Below, piece by piece: positions 26,382 to 33,100 of a DNA stretch of 64,000 nucleotides. Positions within the stretch are counted from its first letter, which is position 1. The number at the start of each line of letters is the position of its first letter. The notes under the pieces are model-generated. The model did no database searches. It was not told the origin of the DNA and was given only the letters and a program-made list of their open reading frames with translations. This DNA is from an uncultured Blautia sp. GTDB taxonomy: Bacteria > Bacillota > Clostridia > Lachnospirales > Lachnospiraceae. Made by a program: the position numbers and the translations under genes. Where the stretch lies: NCBI GenBank assembly GCA_934424575.1, contig CAKRXU010000001.1, forward strand, positions 124,001 through 188,000, in the 5' to 3' direction.

Positions 26382-28910
26382 TTATCCTACACGGATCGAT
26401 AACATCTTGGCTTTTACTCCATCTGCAAGTTCAGTATCCGCAGAATATGTTGTTGCTGTAATGATCTCCCCATTTTTCTTTCTCAGACGATATCTGCGTT
26501 TTTTGCCTTTTTCGTAGAACTCTTCGATAAAACGTTCTCGGTCCTCTTCATGAACAAGTTCAATAAAAAATCCATCCGAGATTCCCATCAGTTCATCAAA
26601 GGAATATCCCAGTGCAGTAAGCGCAAAGCCAGATACACAGTAAATTGGAAAATCCTTCTGTTCCAGAAGCCCGAAAATCCCTACTGCACCGTTTCTGTCC
26701 AGAACATCAGTACAGACCTGTTCATTTTCTTCAGACATATTGACAGAGCCATTTGCAAAATACAGTTCTTCGTAATATCTCGCCGGTGTTGTTTTTGGAT
26801 TGCCGTTTTCATCTACAAGCTCGATCACAGAACGCCTGATCCTGTTTCCGAGATAATCTTCCATGATTCCTAAGAGTTTCGCGATATTGACCGGTTTGGA
26901 GATATGTCCGTTCATACCCGCCAGTCGTGAACTCTCCACATCCTCGATAAAAGCATTCGCACTCATCGCAATAATCGGAACAGATACTGCGTCCGGACGT
27001 CTCAGTTTCCTGATTGCTTTTGCCGCCATATGCCCGTCCATCACCGGCATCTGGATATCCATAAGGATCATATCGTAGTAATTTCTCTCGCTCTTCTCAA
27101 ACATTTCCAGTGCCTGACGGCCGTCTTCGGCTTCCTCTACCATCACATGCGTCATGCCAAGGATCTCACTCGCGATCTCACGGTTCAACTCATTGTCATC
27201 TACGAGCAGGATACGTTTGTCCTCATAATGTTTCTCGGTATATTTTTCGAGGATATTTTCCTTCTGTTCCGGCGATATCTCATCTGTCACTTCTTTTAAT
27301 TTTCCGATCAGTTTGGAGCGGAACAGAGGCTTCGTCATAAAACTGTTTGCGCCTGCCGCCCTTGCATTCATTTCGATTTCTGACCAGTCGTATGCAGAAA
27401 TAATGACGATTGACATATTTTCCCCGCCATAACGCCTTACCTGACGGATGATCTCCATACAATCCATATCCGGCATCTTCCAGTCGATCAGGCATACTCT
27501 GTAACTCTTATCTTTTGCATGCATGATCTTTACTGCATCGATTGCCGCCTTTCCCGTTGAAACATATGTATTTGAAATTCCAAGGCTGTCCAATGTCAGG
27601 GCAGTGCTTTCTCCCGTTGCCTCATCATCGTCCACCAGAAGCACGGACATATCCTTTGGGAGAGCGTCATTTTCAATCAGTTTATTCTGGTTTTTCATCC
27701 GAAAATGCGCTTCAAACCGCGAGCCTTTGCCAAACTCACTCTCTACTTTGATATCCCCGTTCATCATCTGGAGAATATTCTTGGTGATCACCATGCCAAG
27801 TCCTGTTCCCTGGATTCCCTTGATCCGCTCGTCATCTGCCCTCTCAAACGGAACAAAAAGTTTCTCGATAAATTCCGGTTTCATTCCATAGCCACTGTCT
27901 TCGCATGAAAAGATATATTCCGAATAAAAAGCAGTATTAGAAGGTACTTCCTTAAGGCTTACAGAAATCTTACCGCCTTCCGGTGTATACTTGATCGCAT
28001 TTCCGACGATATTCATAAAAATCTGCTGCAGACGAAGGGAATCTCCGATCACATCTTCATGAAGGACTCCACAGATATCGACAAAAAGTTCCAGATTCTT
28101 GTTCATGATCTGTGGTGAGATCATATTGATCATATTATCAAAGATTTCCGGCAGACTTAAGGTTTCTTCTGCAAGAACGATCCGCCCGGACTCAATTCTG
28201 GATACATCAAGAACATCATTGATCAGTGAAAGCAAATGGCTGCTCGCACCCATGATCTTATCCAGACATTCCCCTACACGGTCTCTGTCATCCAGATGTG
28301 CTTTGGCGATCGTTGTCATTCCAATGATTCCATTCATCGGCGTCCGGATATCATGTGACATATTGCTGAGAAAAGTCGTCTTGGCACGGTTCGCATTTTC
28401 GGCCGCCATGTATGCCTGCTCTGCTACTGAAACTGCCTTTGCCAGTGATTTCTGATGCTCTTTTTCCACTGCAATGATATCATCCACCAGGCGAAATCCC
28501 ATAAGGATATGTTTGTCATCATCAAGACGGATATATCTCATCTGGCATACATGTTTTTTCTCGTTAAACAGAATTTCGCAGGTAAAACTGTACTCCGGCT
28601 TATAAGAAAGAATTTCCCTTACACGTTCAAGCCGCGTTCTTTCAAACATCTTTTTCTGATTCTCCGGGGCTACCACTTTACAGATCAGTCGGTGGCATCT
28701 CTGAGTATAAGAACATTCCGGCAGATCTGACAGTGCAGCTTTCCCTGAAGTATTTGTCTGTTTTTTGAGAGTCTTTACAGTTTCTTTCTCTACATTGATC
28801 AGGCAGATGTTTATATAATCTTTTCCCAGTGCACGAAAAATCGACCTGAACAGCCCCGCATCAGAGACCTCCACGTCTGGATTTCTTAAATCGATCTGAC
28901 TTGCTTCCAT
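26382..28910 (-). CDS. Hybrid sensor histidine kinase with two receiver domains and C-terminal PAS
   Basis: This is an 842-aa signalling protein with no membrane span, so it is cytoplasmic. Residues 1-150 form a PAS-like sensor region and are followed by a helical linker. The HisKA box FLSNMSHDIRTPMNG places the phosphorylated His at about 186. The HATPase domain has GNAIKYTPEGGKIS and GTGLGMVITKNIL. Two receivers follow, with acceptor aspartates in LIDWKMPDMD (near 480) and ILMDIQMPVMDGH (near 620). The C-terminal ~105 residues are another PAS-like domain (SGFALTALGYSFDELMG), an uncommon position. A c-di-GMP-I riboswitch and terminator precede the gene. There is no Hpt domain or partner regulator nearby. 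Confidence 0.92.
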   Translation of the reverse strand: MEASQIDLRNPDVEVSDAGLFRSIFRALGKDYINICLINVEKETVKTLKKQTNTSGKAALSDLPECSYTQRCHRLICKVVAPENQKKMFERTRLERVREILSYKPEYSFTCEILFNEKKHVCQMRYIRLDDDKHILMGFRLVDDIIAVEKEHQKSLAKAVSVAEQAYMAAENANRAKTTFLSNMSHDIRTPMNGIIGMTTIAKAHLDDRDRVGECLDKIMGASSHLLSLINDVLDVSRIESGRIVLAEETLSLPEIFDNMINMISPQIMNKNLELFVDICGVLHEDVIGDSLRLQQIFMNIVGNAIKYTPEGGKISVSLKEVPSNTAFYSEYIFSCEDSGYGMKPEFIEKLFVPFERADDERIKGIQGTGLGMVITKNILQMMNGDIKVESEFGKGSRFEAHFRMKNQNKLIENDALPKDMSVLLVDDDEATGESTALTLDSLGISNTYVSTGKAAIDAVKIMHAKDKSYRVCLIDWKMPDMDCMEIIRQVRRYGGENMSIVIISAYDWSEIEMNARAAGANSFMTKPLFRSKLIGKLKEVTDEISPEQKENILEKYTEKHYEDKRILLVDDNELNREIASEILGMTHVMVEEAEDGRQALEMFEKSERNYYDMILMDIQMPVMDGHMAAKAIRKLRRPDAVSVPIIAMSANAFIEDVESSRLAGMNGHISKPVNIAKLLGIMEDYLGNRIRRSVIELVDENGNPKTTPARYYEELYFANGSVNMSEENEQVCTDVLDRNGAVGIFGLLEQKDFPIYCVSGFALTALGYSFDELMGISDGFFIELVHEEDRERFIEEFYEKGKKRRYRLRKKNGEIITATTYSADTELADGVKAKMLSIRVG

Positions 28911-28940
28911 ACTTTCATTCTCCCTCTAATATCAGCAAAA

Positions 28941-28974
28941 AAGAAACACTATAGGCAATAAATCCCTATAGTGT
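28941..28974 (-). terminator. Leader terminator (expression platform of the c-di-GMP riboswitch)
   Basis: A perfect 10-bp stem ACACTATAGG/CCTATAGTGT with a 9-nt loop is followed by TTCTTTTTT on the minus strand. It sits between the riboswitch aptamer and the start of the histidine kinase gene, so it is an attenuator rather than an end-of-gene terminator. Confidence 0.85.
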
Positions 28975-28987
28975 CCCTGCAATCTCT

Positions 28988-29085
28988 TTATTCGTGCAAC
29001 TGGCTGCCATTTTACAGGCCCTATAGCTTTGCGTCACAACCTTTCGATTGCTTTGCCAAATATTCAATTGTAATCCTTACAAATT
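28988..29085 (-). ncRNA. Cyclic di-GMP-I (GEMM) riboswitch
   Basis: The minus-strand sequence carries the conserved GEMM-I core in order. GGCAAAG leads into a hairpin capped by a CGAAAG tetraloop region, then GACGCAAAGC, then a second helix starting GGGCCT, and finally GGCAGCCAG that closes the aptamer. The tetraloop and the ACGCAAAGCC-like element are the key family hallmarks. It lies downstream of a good promoter and 14 nt before a strong terminator, so c-di-GMP probably controls read-through into the hybrid kinase gene. The direction of control (on or off) cannot be fixed by eye. Confidence 0.9.
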
Positions 29086-29100
29086 TTGTCGCTTTTTCAG

Positions 29101-29129
29101 ATTATAACATCAAAAATGCTGCTTGTAAA
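29101..29129 (-). promoter_or_regulatory. Promoter of the riboswitch-kinase transcript
   Basis: TTTACA and a perfect TATAAT are separated by 17 bp on the minus strand, immediately upstream of the c-di-GMP aptamer. Confidence 0.75.
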
Positions 29130-29140
29130 TATGAGAATCC

Positions 29141-30529
29141 CTAGCTTTTCTTTGATTCTTCGTATTTTTTCAATTCTCTCAGTGCTTTTTCACCCTGCGG
29201 GTACAGGATGATAATGTTGAAGACTGTCATCAGGCCGATTCCCACATCGCCAAGGTCCCATACAAAAGTATAGGCTGCAAGACCGCCGATGAACAGCATA
29301 ATAAGCGCAAGAACTTTGTATGCAGTCTGAGATGCCCAGTTATCTCCAAAAAGATAGGCCACATTGCTTCTCGCATAAAACAGGATTCCAAGGAAGGTAG
29401 AAAAACTGAACAGGAACAGTGTCGCTGCAATGAAGATCACGCCGAATCTTCCGAGATGATATTCCATTGCTGTCTGCAAAAGATCCATTCCAGAAAGTCC
29501 TGCGACTTTTTCTTCCGGTGCGAGAAGCATGATCATTGCCGTACAGCTGCAGATCACGATCGTATCTACAAAAACACCAAGTGCCTGTACAAGTCCTGCC
29601 TTGACCGGCTGATCACATTCTGCCGCTGCTGCCGCACATGGTGCAGAACCAGAACCTGCCTCGTTGGAAAACAATCCTCTCTTGATCCCATTCATCAGTA
29701 CTGCACCGAAACCGCCGGCTGCCGCCTGACGAAGTCCAAATGCTTCCTGAAAGATCCTTGCAAAAACTCCCGGAAGGCTTCCAATGTTCATCACAATGAT
29801 CAGGATCGTGATCGCAAAGTAACACACTGCCATTACCGGCACGACCATATCAAGCACTTTGACTGTCGCATTCTTACGAAGCACGATCACTGCTGCAACT
29901 GCAACCAGTACAACCGTCGTATAGATCGGCGGAATAGAAAATGCATTCTTAAAGGAAGAAACAACCGAATTGCTGATAACCTGACTGATACCGCACCAGC
30001 AGATCAAACCGGCAATTGCAAATAATACAGAGAGCACTACCTTTTTTCTCTTTTTGTGCTGTTTTTCTTCTATGTATGCATGGATATAATACGCCGGGCC
30101 GCCCCGGTAACCGCCATACAGAGGATCCTTTTCCTTGTAGAGCTGTGCCAGTGTCGCCTCGATAAAGGCAGTAGACGAACCGATCAGTGCTGTGATCCAC
30201 ATCCAGAACACTGCCCCGGCTCCTCCGGCTGATATCGCCGCAACCACGCCGACCAGATTTCCCATACCAACTCTGGTCGCTGTCGATACGACCAGTGTCT
30301 GGAACGATGACAGGCTGTTTTTGTCCTTCTTCTTCTCAACCAGCGCACTTACCATATCCGGAAACAGACGGATCGGCAGGAAACGTGTCCTGATCGTAAA
30401 ATAGATTCCTGTAGGAATCAGCAGGATGATCAACAGTGAAATTCCAAGTGAACTGCCTCCCGGCAGCGGAATCCGCACCAGATTCCCCCACAGAAAGCTG
30501 TAAATTTTCTCAATTAAAGTAACAATCAT
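29141..30529 (-). CDS. Sodium:alanine symporter (AGCS family)
   Basis: This amino acid carrier imports alanine or glycine with Na+ through about eleven membrane segments in 462 aa. The signature regions are GGYRGGPAYYI, the glycine-rich FLSSFQ-to-GMGNLVGV stretch (VSTATRVGMGNLVGVVAAI), and RGLFSNEAGSGSAPCAAAAAE, which is diagnostic of the AGCS family. A promoter lies about 65 bp upstream of the start. It is a single-gene unit ahead of the c-di-GMP riboswitch. Confidence 0.95.
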   Translation of the reverse strand: MIVTLIEKIYSFLWGNLVRIPLPGGSSLGISLLIILLIPTGIYFTIRTRFLPIRLFPDMVSALVEKKKDKNSLSSFQTLVVSTATRVGMGNLVGVVAAISAGGAGAVFWMWITALIGSSTAFIEATLAQLYKEKDPLYGGYRGGPAYYIHAYIEEKQHKKRKKVVLSVLFAIAGLICWCGISQVISNSVVSSFKNAFSIPPIYTTVVLVAVAAVIVLRKNATVKVLDMVVPVMAVCYFAITILIIVMNIGSLPGVFARIFQEAFGLRQAAAGGFGAVLMNGIKRGLFSNEAGSGSAPCAAAAAECDQPVKAGLVQALGVFVDTIVICSCTAMIMLLAPEEKVAGLSGMDLLQTAMEYHLGRFGVIFIAATLFLFSFSTFLGILFYARSNVAYLFGDNWASQTAYKVLALIMLFIGGLAAYTFVWDLGDVGIGLMTVFNIIILYPQGEKALRELKKYEESKKS

Positions 30530-30594
30530 AATTTAAACCCTCTCCCAATTTTCACACACGCCCGAAACATAAGGCTCCGGACAGATACCATTTC

Positions 30595-30624
30595 AGTATA
30601 GCTCATAGTAACCTGTAAATACAA
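30595..30624 (-). promoter_or_regulatory. Promoter of the alanine symporter gene
   Basis: TTGTAT and TATACT are spaced by 18 bp on the minus strand. Confidence 0.55.
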
Positions 30625-30729
30625 GTGCTTTTAGGGTTTAAAGTCAAAAAACTTGAAAACGTTAAAGATTACATTTTTATATTTCAGTACTAAACATTTT
30701 ATATTTTACGCCCATTTTGTTCTTATTTG

Positions 30730-30738
30730 TGTTATACT
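30730..30738 (+). promoter_or_regulatory. Extended -10 promoter of the small-peptide transcript
   Basis: TGTTATACT is an extended -10 element (TGn before TATACT); there is no clear -35. It would start a transcript near 30745 that runs through the small peptide gene to the shared terminator. Confidence 0.5.
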
Positions 30739-30776
30739 ATAAATGCTGCCGACCTTCCAGCAGGAAGGAGGTGAAT

Positions 30777-30806
30777 CTTATGGAAGAATTTTTATCCTCA
30801 TTTCTT
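30777..30806. repeat. Direct repeat copy 1, spanning the small-peptide start codon
   Basis: CTTATGGAAG, four bases, then TTTATCCTCA and TTTCTT. The same blocks recur in copy 2 at 30955-30980 without the four-base insertion and with one substitution, on the other side of the terminator. Confidence 0.8.
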
Positions 30807-30857
30807 GTCTCCGTGTTAGCAAACGTAGTTAGAGCTACTACATATGCAAATAGCTGA
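30780..30857 (+). CDS. 25-aa hydrophobic peptide, candidate type I toxin (possibly frameshifted)
   Basis: The peptide begins MEEFLSSFLVSVLANVV, a short membrane-type helix, and ends RATTYANS. A strong AAGGAGGTG site lies 9 nt ahead of the ATG. That site is partly locked in a hairpin (CCTTCC with GGAAGG), as is common for type I toxin mRNAs. In the +1 frame, right after the hydrophobic part, the DNA reads YYICK then a stop. This looks more like the tail I recall from short Firmicute membrane toxins, so the copy may be frameshifted. The strongest support is the layout: convergent antisense promoter, shared terminator and direct repeats. Confidence 0.6.
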   Translation: MEEFLSSFLVSVLANVVRATTYANS

Positions 30858-30914
30858 GCGGAAGACGATAGGCAGCAACAGCCTAAACGGAACAGCTCAC
30901 CGTTAACGAGCAAG

Positions 30915-30946
30915 AAAACCCCCAGAGCGGCAACTCTGGGGGTTTT
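30915..30946. terminator. Bidirectional terminator shared by peptide mRNA and antisense RNA
   Basis: A perfect 9-bp GC-rich stem CCCCCAGAG/CTCTGGGGG with a 6-nt loop is flanked by AAAA and TTTT, so it can stop transcription from both strands. Confidence 0.9.
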
Positions 30947-30954
30947 CGTTTTGC

Positions 30955-30980
30955 CTTATGGAAGTTTATCCTCACTTCTT
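30955..30980. repeat. Direct repeat copy 2, at the antisense RNA 5' end
   Basis: CTTATGGAAG directly followed by TTTATCCTCA and CTTCTT matches copy 1 at 25 of 26 aligned bases, with a four-base gap. Confidence 0.8.
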
Positions 30981-30990
30981 AGCTATTATT

Positions 30991-31019
30991 AGCATATTCC
31001 ATAGTTATCGAAATGTCAA
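30991..31019 (-). promoter_or_regulatory. Antisense RNA promoter
   Basis: TTGACA and TATGCT are spaced by 17 bp on the minus strand, pointing toward the bidirectional terminator. Confidence 0.6.
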
Positions 31020-31027
31020 CTATTAAT

Positions 31028-31628
31028 TTATTTCCACTCTGTCACCACGCCAGACCCAATGGACTTCGGCTGAACAGTAATCTCTGTACAGTATTCTCCG
31101 AGGCGGATATGTGCTGTGAGTTCTTCATCGGTCCGGTTCAGGATGACGAAGGTGATCTTGTCATCTTTTTCGAAGGCTGTTACTTCGAGTTTGTCGGTGT
31201 ATCTGCTCACGCCGATTCGGACTGCTCCCGACTCAAGGAAATGGGTGAAATGCCATTCCACGGATCATGCTGGTCGTCTCTTCATCAATGATCGTCTCTG
31301 CCCACTCAAAAACACGCTCTTTGTTGTGATCCCACAGATAGATCCCGATGTCATCCAGTCCGTGTACTTTAAGTGACGGCCAGAGATAATCCCGGAGAAA
31401 TTCTTTCTGCTCTTCTGCAGTATAGATACAGGAATCCCAGGTCTGGACTGCTTTTGACTCGTTCTGCATCGTCAGTTTGGTGACTTGATAGCCTGCTGAG
31501 TCTGTGACTGCGCGCCGAAGCCTTCGAGTTTCTGCTATTTCATCTGTGGATAGATGTTGATGGGGTTGTTTTCGCGGTCGGTGTCTTTGATGGCGGACAG
31601 GTTCTGGGTTGTTGTCTTGCGTTCCACT
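31028..31628 (-). pseudogene. GH30-family glycoside hydrolase remnant
   Basis: Pieces of one GH30 (glucosylceramidase-type) enzyme lie in order but in different frames. An N-terminal piece ends INIYPQMK, then an in-frame TAG, then QKLEGFGA. A frameshift leads to AVTDSAGY, and the sequence jumps to LTMQNESKAVQTWDSC and continues to MIRGMAFH. A second frame change leads to the C-terminal beta-sandwich piece FLESGAVRIGVSRYTDKLEV. Both jumps skip long parts of the catalytic barrel, so at least two internal deletions, one stop and frameshifts have occurred. The 5' end abuts a palindromic element. No active enzyme can be made. Confidence 0.8.
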
Positions 31629-31721
31629 GGGGACGGTGTTCTCTGGTCTTTTGAGTGTCCCTCTGGTTTCCCTGGCTCCAGGACCAAGGGGACACTCAAA
31701 ATGCCACTAAACACCGTCCCC
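31629..31721. repeat. 93-bp perfect-ended palindromic element (MITE/REP-like)
   Basis: GGGGACGGTGTT at one end and its exact complement AACACCGTCCCC at the other enclose a second nested pair, TTTTGAGTGTCCC and GGGACACTCAAAA, and a small central hairpin. Nearly the whole unit folds into one long cruciform. There is no coding capacity. It borders the GH30 remnant on one side and the thiT promoter on the other. Confidence 0.75.
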
Positions 31722-31741
31722 ATGGTTTCTTGCCACCTCTC

Positions 31742-31770
31742 TTGACGTTACACTTTCATTTGTTTATAAT
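31742..31770 (+). promoter_or_regulatory. thiT promoter
   Basis: TTGACG and a perfect TATAAT are separated by 17 bp, about 45 bp ahead of the TPP riboswitch. Confidence 0.75.
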
Positions 31771-31815
31771 AGGCGTGTCTGGAAATTCAGATAAATTTTA
31801 ATTTACATACGGATT

Positions 31816-31908
31816 GATAACAGGGGAGCTTGTATGACAGGCTGAGAGGAAGTTTTCAACTTCGACCCATAACCTGATTTGGATAATGCCAGCGTAGGGA
31901 TGCGTTAG
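31816..31908 (+). ncRNA. TPP riboswitch (THI element)
   Basis: The conserved blocks are present in order: CAGGGGAGC, then ACAGGCTGAGAGGAAG, then CGACCCATAACCTGAT, and TGGATAATGCCAGCGTAGGGA. This is a textbook thiamine pyrophosphate aptamer directly upstream of the thiamine transporter gene thiT. A short hairpin just before the thiT ribosome site (GAGAT/ATCTC) could be the switching element. Confidence 0.97.
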
Positions 31909-31963
31909 ATGAGATTTTATGATCTCCTTTGTTTTCAATCGAAGACGAGGGAGGTCTTATTTT

Positions 31964-32638
31964 ATGTTCAACTTTATGGTTACAGGTGACGGCGGGCTGA
32001 CTACAGCCGGATATGCCATCGCGATCATCGCCGGAATCGTTCTGTTCCTGGCTGCGATCTATTTTGCAGGAAAGCATTCAGCGAAACAGAAGCTGACTAC
32101 AAGACAGCTTGTATTCTGCGCTGTGGCGATGGCACTTGCTTTTGTTACTTCTTATCTGAAGATTTTTACTCTGCCGTGGGGTGGAAGTGTTACTCTTTGC
32201 AGTATGCTGTTCATTGTACTGGTTGCTAACTGGTATGGTGTTGGAACCGGTATTACTGTCGGTCTTGCTTATGGAATCCTGCAGTTTATCCAGGAGCCAT
32301 ATGTACTTTCCTTCTTCCAGGTTTGCTGTGATTATATTCTTGCGTTTGCTGCACTTGGCGTTGCGGGATTTTTTGCAAAGCAGAGCCATGGACTGCTTAA
32401 GGGATATATTGCGGCGGTTATCGCAAGGGGTGCGTTTCATGCACTTGGGGGATATCTGTATTGGATGAGTTATATGCCGGAGAATTTCCCGAAATCTCTG
32501 ACTGCGGTTTATCCTATTGTGTATAATTATAGCTATCTGGTTGCAGAGGGTGTTATCACGGTGATCGTGATTTCTATTCCGGCGGTAGCGAAAGCACTGA
32601 CACAAGTTAAGAAGGCTGCACTGGGTACTTCCCTGTAG
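31964..32638 (+). CDS. thiT: Thiamine ECF-transporter S component ThiT
   Basis: ThiT is the substrate-binding membrane subunit that brings thiamine to a shared ECF module (EcfT plus ATPases). The 224-aa protein has about six membrane segments. The region AVAMALAFVTSYLKIFTLPW and the later GTGITVGLAYGILQFI are characteristic. The start MFNFMVTGDG follows a GAGGGAGG site; an in-frame ATG 15 codons earlier overlaps the switch region and has no site. The TPP riboswitch upstream confirms the substrate. EcfT and ECF ATPase genes lie convergently downstream. Confidence 0.95.
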   Translation: MFNFMVTGDGGLTTAGYAIAIIAGIVLFLAAIYFAGKHSAKQKLTTRQLVFCAVAMALAFVTSYLKIFTLPWGGSVTLCSMLFIVLVANWYGVGTGITVGLAYGILQFIQEPYVLSFFQVCCDYILAFAALGVAGFFAKQSHGLLKGYIAAVIARGAFHALGGYLYWMSYMPENFPKSLTAVYPIVYNYSYLVAEGVITVIVISIPAVAKALTQVKKAALGTSL

Positions 32639-32709
32639 CCCGTTAATTTCATTGACATTTGTTTTTTTACAACGTAACCCTGGGGATTTGTTTTACATTG
32701 GGATGTAAT

Positions 32710-32751
32710 AAAACCGCGAAGGGACTTGGCCAGTCCCCTCGCCACCCCTGG
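32710..32751 (+). repeat. REP-like palindrome, left copy
   Basis: The unit AAAACCGCGAAGGGACTTG continues as a hairpin (GCGAAGGGACT with AGTCCCCTCGC) and ends CCACCCCTGG. An inverted copy lies at 33032-33076 with about 41 of 43 matching positions. Confidence 0.75.
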
Positions 32752-32795
32752 GCTAAATGTTTGACGGAAACTTTGTCTTATGGGGTGCCCTTTGA

Positions 32796-32829
32796 AAAAT
32801 TCTCCTGGTGCATCAGGCCGGGAGATTTT
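32796..32829 (+). terminator. Hairpin downstream of thiT, possible terminator
   Basis: AAAAT and CTCC pair with GGAG and ATTTT around an inner CCTG/CAGG helix, followed by TTTTC. It is about 160 bp after the thiT stop codon. Confidence 0.5.
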
Positions 32830-32857
32830 CGTATAAATGATATCGTAGTATATAAGG

Positions 32858-32905
32858 ACAGCAGGATTCTTCTTTTTCGTATGGAGAAGATATCCTGCTG
32901 TTTTT
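32858..32905 (+). terminator. Strong intrinsic terminator on the plus strand
   Basis: A perfect 10-bp stem ACAGCAGGAT/ATCCTGCTGT has an inner CTTCT/AGAAG helix and is followed by TTTTTG. It would end any thiT read-through transcript, or a short RNA started within this gap. Confidence 0.8.
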
Positions 32906-33031
32906 GCATACTATTCCACCCAACACTGTCCCTGCCGATCCTGCATTCTAAGTAAAGTTAGTACCCTTCCGTCTTATTCCATGTAGAACTCTGTACATTC
33001 CTCACCACCATTCGTCACGTCGAATTCATTT

Positions 33032-33076
33032 CCAGGGGTGGGCGAGGGGACTGGACAAGTCCCTTCGCGGTTTTCT
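33032..33076 (-). repeat. REP-like palindrome, right inverted copy
   Basis: This is the reverse complement of the left copy with one substitution and one extra base. By itself it folds into an 11-bp hairpin (GCGAGGGGACT with AGTCCCTTCGC). Together the two copies bracket 366 bp of non-coding DNA between thiT and ecfT; apart from the hairpins listed I see nothing else in it. Confidence 0.75.
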
Positions 33077-33100
33077 TTTTTTCCAAAACATATGATCCTT

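Larger units (their letters stand above)
30915..30984 (-). ncRNA. Candidate antisense antitoxin RNA (Fst/par-like RNA II)
   Basis: A minus-strand promoter would start an RNA of about 70 nt that ends at the bidirectional terminator. Its 5' part is the complement of direct repeat copy 2, so it can pair with copy 1 on the peptide mRNA, covering the start codon. Its 3' part is complementary to the peptide mRNA terminator region. This is the arrangement of RNA II in the pAD1 par system. There is no expression evidence. Confidence 0.5.

Noticed and set aside
31535..31723. Separate small gene ending NPINIYPQMK
   Set aside because: Its first half is translation of the palindromic element and its second half is the GH30 N-terminal fragment ahead of an in-frame stop.
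32659..32955. Small plus-strand ORF downstream of thiT
   Set aside because: It spans the REP-like repeat and terminator hairpins and shows no protein-like pattern.
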